From positions 124,001 to 188,000 of the forward strand of contig CAVROT010000012.1 in NCBI GenBank assembly GCA_963722905.1: a DNA stretch of 64,000 bases. The letters are read 5' to 3'. The notes beneath the pieces are model-generated. The model ran no database searches. It saw only the letters and a program-made list of their open reading frames with translations, and was not told the DNA's origin. This document shows, piece by piece, positions 18,219 to 26,782 of the stretch. A program made the position numbers and the translations under genes. Position 1 is the first letter of the stretch. The number at the start of each line of letters is the position of its first letter. The DNA comes from CAVROT01 sp963722905 (GTDB lineage Bacteria; Pseudomonadota; Alphaproteobacteria; Rhodobacterales; Rhodobacteraceae).

Positions 18219-18506
18219 TCACTCCGGCGGGCCGGACCTCGCGTCGATGGCGAGGGCGTGGATCTGCGCCATCAGATCGGCGCCGATGGCGGCGTGGATC
18301 GCACGGTGACGCTCCAGGCGCGACATCCGGTCCAGCGCACGTGCCGAGATGGCGACGCTGAAATGGCTCTCGCCCCCGTCCGGCGCCCCGGCATGACCGT
18401 GGTGCGCCGCGCTGTCGTCGCGAACCTCCAGCAGCCTGGGCTGGAGAGCAGCTGACAACCGACGGGCGATCAGATCGGCCTTCGGGCCTTCCGTTTCCAT
18501 CGACAT
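18219..18506 (-). CDS. bolA: BolA family protein
   Basis: 95 residues. BolA proteins bind glutaredoxins and [2Fe-2S] clusters and influence iron handling and cell shape. Visible family features are LLEVRDDSAAHHGHAG in the loop, SHFSVAIS, and the C-terminal helix region LERHRAIHAAIG with IHALAIDA. Start at ATG 18506; ATG 18500 is possible. It is divergent from the J-domain gene, an arrangement I recall as conserved beside cobS in many alphaproteobacteria. Confidence 0.92.
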   Translation of the reverse strand: MSMETEGPKADLIARRLSAALQPRLLEVRDDSAAHHGHAGAPDGGESHFSVAISARALDRMSRLERHRAIHAAIGADLMAQIHALAIDARSGPPE

Positions 18507-18675
18507 GATGTGCGGTTCCCTCTTCACCCCGGCGCCGATCTGTCTAAACTTGGGCGCCCGGGTTGAACAGCCCCGCCCGGCGGTCCAGCTTACCCGCCGG
18601 ACGCCGGCGCATCGCGACCGACGCGCGCCGGACAACCGCGTCGCCAAGCCGAAGACCGAGGAAAAGGGACAAGAC

Positions 18676-19308
18676 ATGACCAAATCCGATCCGTTCGGCT
18701 TCGATATCAGGGTCTCGTCCGCAAAGAAGCGCAATCCGCGCGGCAAGCGCGGGATGTCGGGCGCGTTCGAAACCTCGACACGCGAATGCGCCCACGCGGG
18801 CTGCGCCGAGCAGGGGCAGTACCGCGCGCCGAAATCGCCCGATCACCTCGACGAGTATCTGTGGTTCTGCAAGGACCACGTCCGCGAATACAACCTCAAG
18901 TGGAACTTTTTCAATGGCACCACCGAAGAGGAGTTCGACGCCCAGATCGACAAGGACCGCGTCTGGGGCCGCGAGACGAAACCCTTCGGCAAGCCGACGG
19001 ACGAACAGCGCGCCTGGGCGCGGCTGGGCGTCGACGACCCGCACCAGGTGCTGGGAGAGAACGCGACCCGCAACCCCGGCCGCCGCGTGACGGGCACCCG
19101 TCGCCTGCCGCCCAAGGAGCGGCGTGCGCTGGATATCCTGGATGCCAAGGACCACTGGACCAAGACCGAGATCCGGCAGGCCTACAAATCCCTCATAAAG
19201 GTCCTGCACCCCGACATGAACGGCGGCGACAGGGGCCACGAAGAGCAGCTCCAGGAGGTCGTCTGGGCATGGGACCAGATCAAGGAAAGCCGGAACTTCA
19301 CGGGCTGA
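18676..19308 (+). CDS. J-domain (DnaJ-like) protein with N-terminal Cys/His motif
   Basis: 210 residues, cytoplasmic. The C-terminal about 60 residues are a J domain: LDAKDHWTKTEIRQAYK, then the HPD tripeptide (178-180) needed to stimulate Hsp70 ATPase. Upstream, C38-x4-C43 and C65-x2-H68 could form a small zinc site. The middle is charged and lacks the Gly/Phe region of true DnaJ, so this is a specialised co-chaperone. The ATG at 18676 was chosen because the conserved MTKSDPFGFDIRVS start lies there. Its usual downstream neighbour cobS is 3.3 kb away because other genes intervene. Confidence 0.88.
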   Translation: MTKSDPFGFDIRVSSAKKRNPRGKRGMSGAFETSTRECAHAGCAEQGQYRAPKSPDHLDEYLWFCKDHVREYNLKWNFFNGTTEEEFDAQIDKDRVWGRETKPFGKPTDEQRAWARLGVDDPHQVLGENATRNPGRRVTGTRRLPPKERRALDILDAKDHWTKTEIRQAYKSLIKVLHPDMNGGDRGHEEQLQEVVWAWDQIKESRNFTG

Positions 19309-19467
19309 CAGGTCGGCCGAAACGGCGGTCATGGCGCCTCGCGGCCGCCTGGAAACGTTCGTTGTGAGACCGGAAACGTGCTAAGGGTATGTCGGGGCCG
19401 ATAGCGCGACGGGAATTTCGCCGTCGTTGGGCGCCGGAACCGATTTCGCAACCGTCAGGATAGAACC

Positions 19468-20424
19468 ATGACCCTTCCCGTCCTGCGACGAGGCCAGAAA
19501 GGCCCCAGCGTCGCCGACCTCCAGACACATCTCATTCGCGCGGCGCAGTCCGACCTGCTGGACTGCCTCAACGTGCCCTTTCCGCGCGGCGGCGTATTCT
19601 CGGTCGACGGGGACTTCGGCGCCATGACGCTGCAGGCCGTCCTCGCCTTCCAGACGATGAGCCAGCGGACGGATCCGGGGTTCGACGTGGACGGAATCGT
19701 AGGATCGCAAACCTGGGGCGCGCTGGGGGTCACGGCACCGCCGGCCACAGCGCCCATTCAGGGCCCTGCGGCGCCCGCCGGCGATGGCAACCGGCCTGCG
19801 GGGCGTGTCCCGGGGCAGGGCCGTCTGGCAGGTACGAACCCCAATTACGTCGCACCCCAGGAGGGCACGTTCATGCCGCCCTGGATGACCTACGCCTGGC
19901 AGGAGAACAATCTCGACATCCGCGAGCAGCGCGGCGGCGACCGCAACAATCCGCGCATCCTCGAATACATCGCGCTGTCCCCCGGCATCCGGGCACGCAG
20001 CATGGCAGACGGCGGCCGCAACCCCACGCGGATACTGGCCGGCGCAATGGCTCACGGCGGTCAGGCCGAGGTCGACACCTATACCGGCAAGGGGATGTCT
20101 GATCTCGACGAGACGCCGTGGTGCGGCTGCTTCGTGCAATGGTGCCTCACCCAGGCCGGCTATCCCCGGCGCCCCGGCTTCTCGGGCGCCTACAGCTGGA
20201 AACCGAAGACGGGCGAGGTCTGCCTGCCGCGCTACGGGGCCGTTTGCGTGGTCAAGCACCGGACAGGCGGGCATCACGTGGGGTTCTGGGTCGGCCCGCC
20301 CTCCGATGGCTCGTCGTCGCCGGGCGCGCGGCTTCTGGGCGGCAACCAGAGCAACCGTGTCTGCGTGCAGGATTTCGCGAACCGGGCCGAAGTGCACTAT
20401 ATGTGGCCCGGCACCCGCGCCTGA
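19468..20424 (+). CDS. peptidoglycan-binding domain fused to NlpC/P60-like (TIGR02594-type) hydrolase
   Basis: 318 residues with no signal peptide or membrane segment. Residues about 5-90 are a PG_binding_1 domain (LRRGQKGPSVADLQ, FSVDGDFGAMT, VDGIVGSQTWGALG). A Pro/Ala linker follows. The C-terminal domain has TPWCGCFVQWC, with presumed nucleophile C219, and GGHHVGFWVG with H269/H270, matching the cysteine-histidine arrangement of TIGR02594 proteins, which are often phage endolysin-like. Cell-wall peptide cleavage is the likely activity. The lack of an export signal means holin-dependent release, special secretion or lysis would be needed. AGGATAGA precedes the ATG. Confidence 0.78.
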   Translation: MTLPVLRRGQKGPSVADLQTHLIRAAQSDLLDCLNVPFPRGGVFSVDGDFGAMTLQAVLAFQTMSQRTDPGFDVDGIVGSQTWGALGVTAPPATAPIQGPAAPAGDGNRPAGRVPGQGRLAGTNPNYVAPQEGTFMPPWMTYAWQENNLDIREQRGGDRNNPRILEYIALSPGIRARSMADGGRNPTRILAGAMAHGGQAEVDTYTGKGMSDLDETPWCGCFVQWCLTQAGYPRRPGFSGAYSWKPKTGEVCLPRYGAVCVVKHRTGGHHVGFWVGPPSDGSSSPGARLLGGNQSNRVCVQDFANRAEVHYMWPGTRA

Positions 20425-20481
20425 TCGACTTCCGGGGGGGGCCGGTTCGGATGCATTTCCGGGGCGGCCCCGCGGCCTGCT

Positions 20482-20949
20482 TCAGGCGTCGTGGAACGTC
20501 AGGCTGACGCCGTTGAGGCAGTGCCGCTTGCCGGTCGGCGCCGGGCCGTCGTCGAAGATGTGGCCCAGGTGGCTGCCGCAGCGGTCGCAATGGACCTCGG
20601 TGCGCACGTAGAACAGCAACATCCGATCCGGCTTGGTCGCGACGGCATTCGGCAGCGGCGCCGAGAACGACGGCCAGCCCGTCCCGCTCTCGAACTTCGT
20701 CTCGGAGGGATAGAGCGGCTGTTCGCAGCCGCGGCAATGGTAGACGCCCGCCCGCGTGATATCATTGAGGGGGGAAGAGAACGGATCCTCGGTGCCCGCC
20801 TCGCGCATGACGGAGTATTCCCGGTCGGTGAGCATCGCACGCCATTCCGCCTCGGTGCGGACCACCTCGAAAGAATTGGCGGCGACGGCGGGAAGGGCGG
20901 AGGCGGCGACGCTTCCCAGTGCGGCAGTCATGAATTCGCGGCGGTGCAT
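20482..20949 (-). CDS. msrB: peptide-methionine (R)-S-oxide reductase, Tat-exported
   Basis: 155 residues. Repairs methionine-R-sulfoxide in proteins. The N-terminus MHRREFMTAALG is a twin-arginine-type signal ending at AVA, so the enzyme should act in the periplasm. Zinc cysteines C72/C75 and C121/C124 and the catalytic cysteine C144 in RHCLNGVSL are all present, as are TGWPSF and SHLGHIFDDGP. Start at ATG 20949 with GGAGAGA just upstream; an in-frame ATG at 20970 would spoil the signal. It is 126 bases downstream of the anti-sigma gene on the same strand, so it may belong to that regulon. Confidence 0.94.
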   Translation of the reverse strand: MHRREFMTAALGSVAASALPAVAANSFEVVRTEAEWRAMLTDREYSVMREAGTEDPFSSPLNDITRAGVYHCRGCEQPLYPSETKFESGTGWPSFSAPLPNAVATKPDRMLLFYVRTEVHCDRCGSHLGHIFDDGPAPTGKRHCLNGVSLTFHDA

Positions 20950-21075
20950 CGTTCTCTCCAATGCCGTCATGAGGACAGATCATCTAATACGACCGGACTG
21001 GCTGTGCCGGGAACATGTCGTCTTCTGGCAATCTCGTGACCGACCGTGAGCCGGGTGGCGGTCACCGGCGGCGCG

Positions 21076-21798
21076 TCAGACGCCGCTCATCGTGGCCGTG
21101 GCCAGAATCTCGCCCGTGGGGGTGCCGGTCGGCGATCCGCCGGGCGGTTCGTCCGAGATCGCCAGCGTGCCGGTGGTCAGGTTCTCTGCCTCGAACGGGG
21201 TAACGGGATGCGACGTGACCGGATCCTCCGACAGCACGCCCACGGCGACCGGAGCCTCCGCCCCGTCGGCAATCAGCCAAACCTGGATAGACCGGCCGGG
21301 CCGCGCGGCGCCGGACGTGCGGGTCGCCGTCAGGAGGCCCGCCTCGGGATCGTAGGCGGCGAGGATGACCAAATCGTCAACATCCGATTGCAGCGTGGCC
21401 GTGAATTGCGGATCGAACGCCTGTGGGCCTGGCAGGAAACCGGGTCGCAGGGACGGCGCGACCACGAGGCCCAGCGCCGCCACCGTTCCGGCGACCAGAA
21501 GGCCCGCGAAGGCCGCTCGCACGGCGGACAGCCCTGACCGGGCCGGTTTCGCCGGCGCGTCCACGCCGAAGATCCGGCGCTCGACGCTGTTTCGCAGCCG
21601 CGGCGGCGGCGCCGCCTCGGGGATCTCGTCGGCGAGGCCCGCAAGACGCTCTTCCCACCAGGCAAGGCGGTTGCGCCCGGCGCCATCCACCTCGACCCGT
21701 GCCGCGACCTCCGCACGCTCGGACGCGGACAGGAGATTGAGTGCATAGAGTGCGAGCGCGACATCCTCCTCTTCCGGTGTGGGCGTGGTTTCGGTCAT
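21076..21798 (-). CDS. anti-sigma factor, RskA-like
   Basis: 240 residues. The N-terminal cytoplasmic part (LALYALNLLSASERAEV, WWEERLAGLAD) resembles anti-sigma domains. A single membrane helix spans about 94-115, and the C-terminal domain with AAYDPEAGLLTATR and IQVWLIADGAEAPVAVGVL is the RskA-type extracytoplasmic domain. It should hold the ECF sigma factor encoded just upstream and release it on an envelope signal. Its ATG overlaps the sigma stop (ATGA), implying translational coupling. Confidence 0.88.
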   Translation of the reverse strand: MTETTPTPEEEDVALALYALNLLSASERAEVAARVEVDGAGRNRLAWWEERLAGLADEIPEAAPPPRLRNSVERRIFGVDAPAKPARSGLSAVRAAFAGLLVAGTVAALGLVVAPSLRPGFLPGPQAFDPQFTATLQSDVDDLVILAAYDPEAGLLTATRTSGAARPGRSIQVWLIADGAEAPVAVGVLSEDPVTSHPVTPFEAENLTTGTLAISDEPPGGSPTGTPTGEILATATMSGV

Positions 21799-22337
21799 CG
21801 GCTCAGGCAATCCTTCAGTTTCAGCAGGCTGCGACGCAGCCAGGTCCGCATGGTGTTGAGCGGCACGTCGTGACGCGCCGCAAGATCGGCGTAGCTCATG
21901 CCGTCCAGATAGGCACCGCGCACGGCCGCCGCGCGGTCCGCATCGAGTTGATCGAGGCATGCGACGATACGCGCCGCCTCGGATGTCGCGATGGCGGCGG
22001 CTTCGGGCGAGGGGCTCCCGTCGGCAAGGCCGGCGTGATCCTCGATCCGCTCCGCCGGCGCCTTTCTGGCGCGCAGCCGGTCGATGGCGCCGTTGCGCGC
22101 GACGGTTATGAGCCATGTCATCGGACTCAGCCCGTTGGCCCGGTAGCGATCCGCGTTGCGCCAGATCTTGACGTACACGTCCTGCAGAACGTCCTCGGCG
22201 TCTGCCCTGTCCTTCAAGACACGCAGACATATTCCGAACAGTTTCGAGGAGGTCGCATCGTAGAGAGCCATGAACGCATCGCGGTCCCCCGTGGCGCTCC
22301 GGGTGATCCAGGTCTCGATGTCGTCGCGGGTAGTCAT
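21795..22337 (-). CDS. ECF-type RNA polymerase sigma factor
   Basis: 180 residues with only regions 2 and 4, as in extracytoplasmic-function sigma factors. Region 2: FMALYDATSSKLFGICL and ADAEDVLQDVYVKIWRN. Region 4: LDGMSYADLAARHDVPLNT followed by MRTWLRRSLLKLK, the DNA-binding helix-turn-helix. Paired with the membrane anti-sigma factor downstream. The ATG at 22337 lacks a clear ribosome binding site. Target promoters are unknown; the nearby msrB suggests, but does not prove, a response to oxidised envelope proteins. Confidence 0.92.
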   Translation of the reverse strand: MTTRDDIETWITRSATGDRDAFMALYDATSSKLFGICLRVLKDRADAEDVLQDVYVKIWRNADRYRANGLSPMTWLITVARNGAIDRLRARKAPAERIEDHAGLADGSPSPEAAAIATSEAARIVACLDQLDADRAAAVRGAYLDGMSYADLAARHDVPLNTMRTWLRRSLLKLKDCLSR

Positions 22338-22585
22338 GCGGTCGGACGCGTCCCGGTATCGCGGCCTTCGTACCGCAGGTCGGGGCAGTCAAACCGATCC
22401 TGCCGCCGGGGGCCAGCCCCTACGTGTCCGCCGGCGCCCCGCAACCTTATCGGCCGCCCCCGCCTTCCAGGCGTGGGGCAGCCGCGCGGCCTTCGGGGCT
22501 TCCCCTTGAACGTGGCCGGGATATGTTGCACCACCGCCCGCGACAGGATGAGCCGTCGAGAGTGGCGACTACGGGGATTTGTGCC

Positions 22586-23572
22586 ATGGCCGACGGCAGC
22601 ATCGACATACACGCGAAACCCACGCGCAGCGTGTCGGTCCGCAAGGTCTTCGGCATCGACACCGACATGGAGGTCAAGGCCTTTGACGGGGCGTCGGACC
22701 GCGTGCCGGCCTTCGACGCCACCTACCGCTTCGATCCCGACACGACGCTCGCCATCCTCGCCGGGTTCCAGTTCAATCGCCGCGTGATGATCCAGGGTTA
22801 TCACGGCACCGGCAAGTCGACCCATATCGAACAGGTCGCCGCCCGGCTGAACTGGCCCTGCGTGCGCGTGAACCTCGACAGCCACATCAGCCGGATCGAC
22901 CTGATCGGCAAGGACGCGATCAAGCTGCGCGGCGGCGTACAGGTGACCGAGTTCCAGGAGGGGATCCTGCCCTGGGCGCTGCGCAATCCCTGCGCCATCG
23001 TCTTCGACGAATACGATGCCGGGCGCGCCGACGTCATGTTCGTGATCCAGCGGGTGCTGGAGGTCGACGGCAAGCTGACGCTGCTGGACCAGAACGAGGT
23101 GATCGAGCCGCACCCCTACTTCCGCCTCTTCGCCACATCCAATACCGTCGGACTTGGCGACACGACGGGCCTCTATCACGGCACCCAGCAGATCAACCAG
23201 GGCCAGATGGACCGCTGGAGCCTGGTCGCGACGCTGAATTACCTCGGCCGGGACGAGGAGGCCGCCATCGTCGTCAGCAAGGTGTCCGAGTACGACACCG
23301 ACGACGGCCGCCGCACCGTCGCGCGCATGGTCACGGTCGCCGACTTCACCCGCACCGCCTTCATGGCCGGCGACCTTTCCACCGTCATGTCGCCCCGCAC
23401 CGTCATCGCCTGGGCGCAGAACGCCCGGATCTTCGGCAATGTCGGCTACGCCTTCCGCCTTACCTTCCTCAACAAGTGCGACGAACTGGAGCGCGAGACG
23501 GTGGCCGAATTCTATCAACGCTGCTTCGACGAGGAACTCCCCGAAAGCGCGGTGTCGGCCGGCATGTCCTAG
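22586..23572 (+). CDS. cobS: aerobic cobaltochelatase subunit CobS
   Basis: 328 residues. AAA+ ATPase that with CobT and CobN inserts cobalt into hydrogenobyrinate a,c-diamide during aerobic cobalamin synthesis. Walker A is GYHGTGKST (71-79) and Walker B is AIVFDEYD; NLDSHISRIDLIGKDAI and the sensor-like LFATSNTVGLGD are typical. Full length for the family. The frame extends upstream to 22424, but homology begins at the ATG 22586. cobT follows 1.26 kb downstream with an oppositely oriented gene between them. Confidence 0.97.
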   Translation: MADGSIDIHAKPTRSVSVRKVFGIDTDMEVKAFDGASDRVPAFDATYRFDPDTTLAILAGFQFNRRVMIQGYHGTGKSTHIEQVAARLNWPCVRVNLDSHISRIDLIGKDAIKLRGGVQVTEFQEGILPWALRNPCAIVFDEYDAGRADVMFVIQRVLEVDGKLTLLDQNEVIEPHPYFRLFATSNTVGLGDTTGLYHGTQQINQGQMDRWSLVATLNYLGRDEEAAIVVSKVSEYDTDDGRRTVARMVTVADFTRTAFMAGDLSTVMSPRTVIAWAQNARIFGNVGYAFRLTFLNKCDELERETVAEFYQRCFDEELPESAVSAGMS

Positions 23573-23700
23573 GACCCGGCCAAACCTTTCATGTGCCTCG
23601 GTTCTAAGGGATTGGGTATCGGCGCAGACACATGGACCCCCGAACTAGTCGTTCGAATGGGACGCCAGCGTCCGCAAGGGGATGACGCCCCTGCATGCTT

Positions 23701-23724
23701 GGGGGGATGCCTCAGCATCCCCCC
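23701..23724. terminator. bidirectional hairpin after cobS
   Basis: Perfect 10-bp stem GGGGGGATGC with a CTCA loop, lying between the convergent cobS and the frameshifted exported-protein gene, 18 bases from the stop of the latter. No long T-run on either side. Confidence 0.7.
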
Positions 23725-23741
23725 ATCGGCACAGTCACCTA

Positions 23742-24663
23742 TCAGCCGCCGCTCATCTGTTCGATCTGACGAAGGAACGTCTCCACGTCCATGCCGGGCG
23801 GCAGGATGACGACCGTGCCGCCCTGGCGCCGGTCTCCCTGCGTCCCGAACTCGGGGTTCGCCGGACCGACCTCGTCGGTGTTCAAGGTCGCCTCCGGGTT
23901 CAACGCGGCCTGGGGCATTTGCGCATCGCCGTCCTGCCCCTGTCCCTGCATGGTCTGCTGACCGGAGGCATCTGCGCCCTGCTGCTGGCCACCCTGGGGC
24001 TGCTGGGCCTGCGGAGCGGTCTGGCCGGGCTGCTGGGCCGCGCCCGCACCCTGCGTTGCGCTCTGTTGTCGCTGCCGCGCCATCTCATTGCGCATCCGCA
24101 TCTCGCGCTGCATCTGCTCGGCCATGCGCACGCGCGCCTCGCTGATGCCGCGAAGATAGCCCTGCCGGAAGCCGCGCTCGTAGATGTCCTGGCCGAACGC
24201 GTCGAGGTCGAGGACCAGCGACCCGCCTTGCGGAACCTGCATCCGCTCCGACTGGCCGGCCATGCCACCCAGTGCCTGGTCCGGCACGGTCTCGCCCTGC
24301 TGCCCCGTCTGGGCGCCCTGCGTGTCGGTCACGCCCGTCGTCGGCGCGTCGGCGCGTTCGATCGCCTCGTCCAGCGACCCGGCCGCGCCGCCGGTTTCGC
24401 CCGCGACGCCCTCCGTCACTCCGACGTCCGGCGCGGTGACCGTGCCGTCGCCGCCGGCCGGACTCTCACCGTCCTGCGTTACCGACGGCGCCCGGGGCGG
24501 ACGCGACGCCCTGCGACGTCGCGGCATCGCCGGACGCCGGCTGATCGCCGTCGCCACCGTTGCCCGACGCGGTTTGCGCCGATAGCGGCGCGGCGAGCGC
24601 CATCGCGATCAGCGATGCCGCCATGGGACGTGCGAGACGCCCTTGAAGCCCTTGGAATGTCAT
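23742..24663 (-). pseudogene. exported Gln-rich protein, apparently frameshifted
   Basis: The 5' part (from ATG 24663) encodes a good signal peptide, AASLIAMALAAPLSAQ, then a Gly/Asp/Ala-rich segment, and stops at 24466. The rest of the protein continues in another frame from about 24490 to 23742. The total of 922 bases is one more than a multiple of three, consistent with a single extra base near the C/G runs at 24491-24500. The restored product would be about 306 residues: a signal peptide, a Gly/Thr/Val-rich stretch, LVLDLDAFGQDIYERGFRQG, a Gln/Arg-rich coil (MQREMRMRNEMARQRQQ), a long Gln/Gly/Ala low-complexity region and the end FLRQIEQMSGG. No family is recognised. It lies between cobS and cobT on the opposite strand. 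A sequencing error is as likely as a real mutation. Confidence 0.65.
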
Positions 24664-24830
24664 CAGTTCCTCCTAGCATTTGCGTCCTGTGCGGACATTC
24701 GGGGCATGAAACGAGGTAACCCAAGGGAACGGTTCCGGTCGGTTGGGCAATGGGCCGGACGCGGCCTTTGACGCGGCCTTCGGGATCTGGGAAACCCACG
24801 CATGGCGCCCCGCCATGGAAGGCCGATCAG

Positions 24831-26702
24831 ATGCCCGCTTCGGACAATCCAGCCGACCCGTTCAAGAAGGCCCTCGCCGAGGCGACGCAGGTCCTCGCCG
24901 ACGATGCCGAGCTTGGCATCAGTTACAGCGTCGATCCGCCTGGAATGTCGAACGACACCCTGCGCCTGCCGCAGGTCAGCCGGCGGATGACCCGGGCCGA
25001 GGTGCTGCTGGCGCGCGGGACCGCCGACGCCTACGCCCTGCGCCGCCGCCACCACGACGCCGCGACGAACGCGCGGTACATGCCGCAGGGGCAGATGGCG
25101 CGCGACCTCTACGAGGCGATGGAGATGGCCCGGTGCGAGGCCGTGGGCGCACGCGAGATGCCGGGCACCGCCGGCAACATCGACGCCAAGATCGCCGCAG
25201 AGGCCCAGCGCAAGGGCTACGTGCAGATCACCGACCGGGCCAACGCGCCGCTGGCCACCGCGGCCGGCTACATGATCCGGCACCTCGCGACCGGCCGCGC
25301 CCTGCCAGAGGGCGCCGGCAACGTCATGGAACTGTGGCGCGACTTCATCGAAGGTCAGGCGGGCGACACGCTGGGCACGCTGGACGACTGCCTGTCGGAT
25401 CAGGCCGCCTTCGCGCGGATCGCGCGCCAGGTTATCGACGATCTGGGCTACGGCGACCAGCTGGGCGACGATCCCGACGGCAGCGACGACGCGGAGGACC
25501 AGGCGTCCGAGGACGAGGCCGAAAGCGACGACCAGCCCGACAGCGCGGGCGACGAGGACGAGGGCGACGATGCCGAGGCCGCGCCGGACCAGAGCCAGGA
25601 GCAGACGCAGGACCCGTCCCAGGCCACCGTCAGCATGGACGACATGGCCGACATGGAGGCCGGCGACGAGGCAGAGATGCCGGAGGGCGACGCCCCGCTG
25701 GAGCCGCCGCCGCCGCCCCCCCATTCCGAGGCCGATCCGGGGTATTCCGTCTGGTCGACCGCCCATGACGAGGAGGTGCGCGCCGAGGATCTGGCCGACC
25801 CGCCAGAACTGGAGCGTCTGCGCGCCTATCTCGACCAGCAGCTCGACCCGCTGAAGGGCGCCGTGTCGCGGCTGGCCAACCGGCTCCAACGGCGGCTTCA
25901 GGCCAAGCAGAACCGCAGCTGGGAGTTCGACCGCGAGGAGGGCATTCTGGACGCAGGCCGGCTTGCGCGCGTGGTGGCCTCGCCCACCACGCCGCTCAGC
26001 TTCAAGGTCGAGAAGGATACCGAGTTTCGCGACACCGTGGTCACGCTGCTGCTGGATAACTCCGGCTCCATGCGCGGGCGCCCCATCAGCATCGCGGCGA
26101 TCTGCGCCGACGTGCTGGCCCGCACTCTGGAGCGGTGCCAGGTCAAGGTCGAGATCCTCGGTTTCACCACCCGCGCCTGGAAGGGCGGTCAGGCGCGCGA
26201 AAGCTGGCTGACAGGCGGGCGCCCGGCGCTACCCGGCCGCCTGAACGATCTGCGCCATATCGTCTACAAACCCGCCGACGCGCCCTGGCGCCGCACCCGC
26301 CCGAATCTGGGGCTGATGATGAAGGAGGGGCTGCTGAAGGAGAACATCGACGGCGAGGCGCTGGAATGGGCACACCGCCGGATGCTGGGCCGTCCCGAGG
26401 CCCGCAAGATCCTGATGGTCATCTCCGACGGCGCGCCGGTGGACGACAGCACCTTGTCGGTGAACCCCGCGAATTACCTCGAAAAACACCTGCGCGACGT
26501 CATCGCCATGGTCGAGCGTCGCCGCGCCGTCGAGCTGATCGCCATCGGCATCGGCCACGACGTCACCCGCTATTACGCGCGGGCGGTGACGATCACCGAC
26601 GTCGAACAGCTGGCAGGCGCCATGACCGACCAGCTGGCGGGTCTCTTCGACGCCGACCCGCGCAAGCGGGCGCGCGTGACCGGCATGCGCCGGGCGGGCT
26701 GA
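24831..26702 (+). CDS. cobT: aerobic cobaltochelatase subunit CobT
   Basis: 623 residues. Partner of CobS in the cobalt-inserting complex. The N-terminal domain is followed by a very acidic Asp/Glu/Gln linker (about 210-290), then a von Willebrand factor A domain whose metal site DNSGS occupies 409-413, with VISDGAP further on. This is the standard CobT layout. The ATG at 24831 begins the family-like MPASDNPADPFKKAL and has GGAAGG upstream; the in-frame extension to 24750 has no homology. CobN is not encoded in the window. Confidence 0.96.
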   Translation: MPASDNPADPFKKALAEATQVLADDAELGISYSVDPPGMSNDTLRLPQVSRRMTRAEVLLARGTADAYALRRRHHDAATNARYMPQGQMARDLYEAMEMARCEAVGAREMPGTAGNIDAKIAAEAQRKGYVQITDRANAPLATAAGYMIRHLATGRALPEGAGNVMELWRDFIEGQAGDTLGTLDDCLSDQAAFARIARQVIDDLGYGDQLGDDPDGSDDAEDQASEDEAESDDQPDSAGDEDEGDDAEAAPDQSQEQTQDPSQATVSMDDMADMEAGDEAEMPEGDAPLEPPPPPPHSEADPGYSVWSTAHDEEVRAEDLADPPELERLRAYLDQQLDPLKGAVSRLANRLQRRLQAKQNRSWEFDREEGILDAGRLARVVASPTTPLSFKVEKDTEFRDTVVTLLLDNSGSMRGRPISIAAICADVLARTLERCQVKVEILGFTTRAWKGGQARESWLTGGRPALPGRLNDLRHIVYKPADAPWRRTRPNLGLMMKEGLLKENIDGEALEWAHRRMLGRPEARKILMVISDGAPVDDSTLSVNPANYLEKHLRDVIAMVERRRAVELIAIGIGHDVTRYYARAVTITDVEQLAGAMTDQLAGLFDADPRKRARVTGMRRAG

Positions 26703-26782
26703 CGGCCCGGCACTCGGCGCCGCCGGTCCGTCGGCGGTCACCACGACGACGGGTCCGGGCGGCCGTCCAATCGAAGGCAGGG

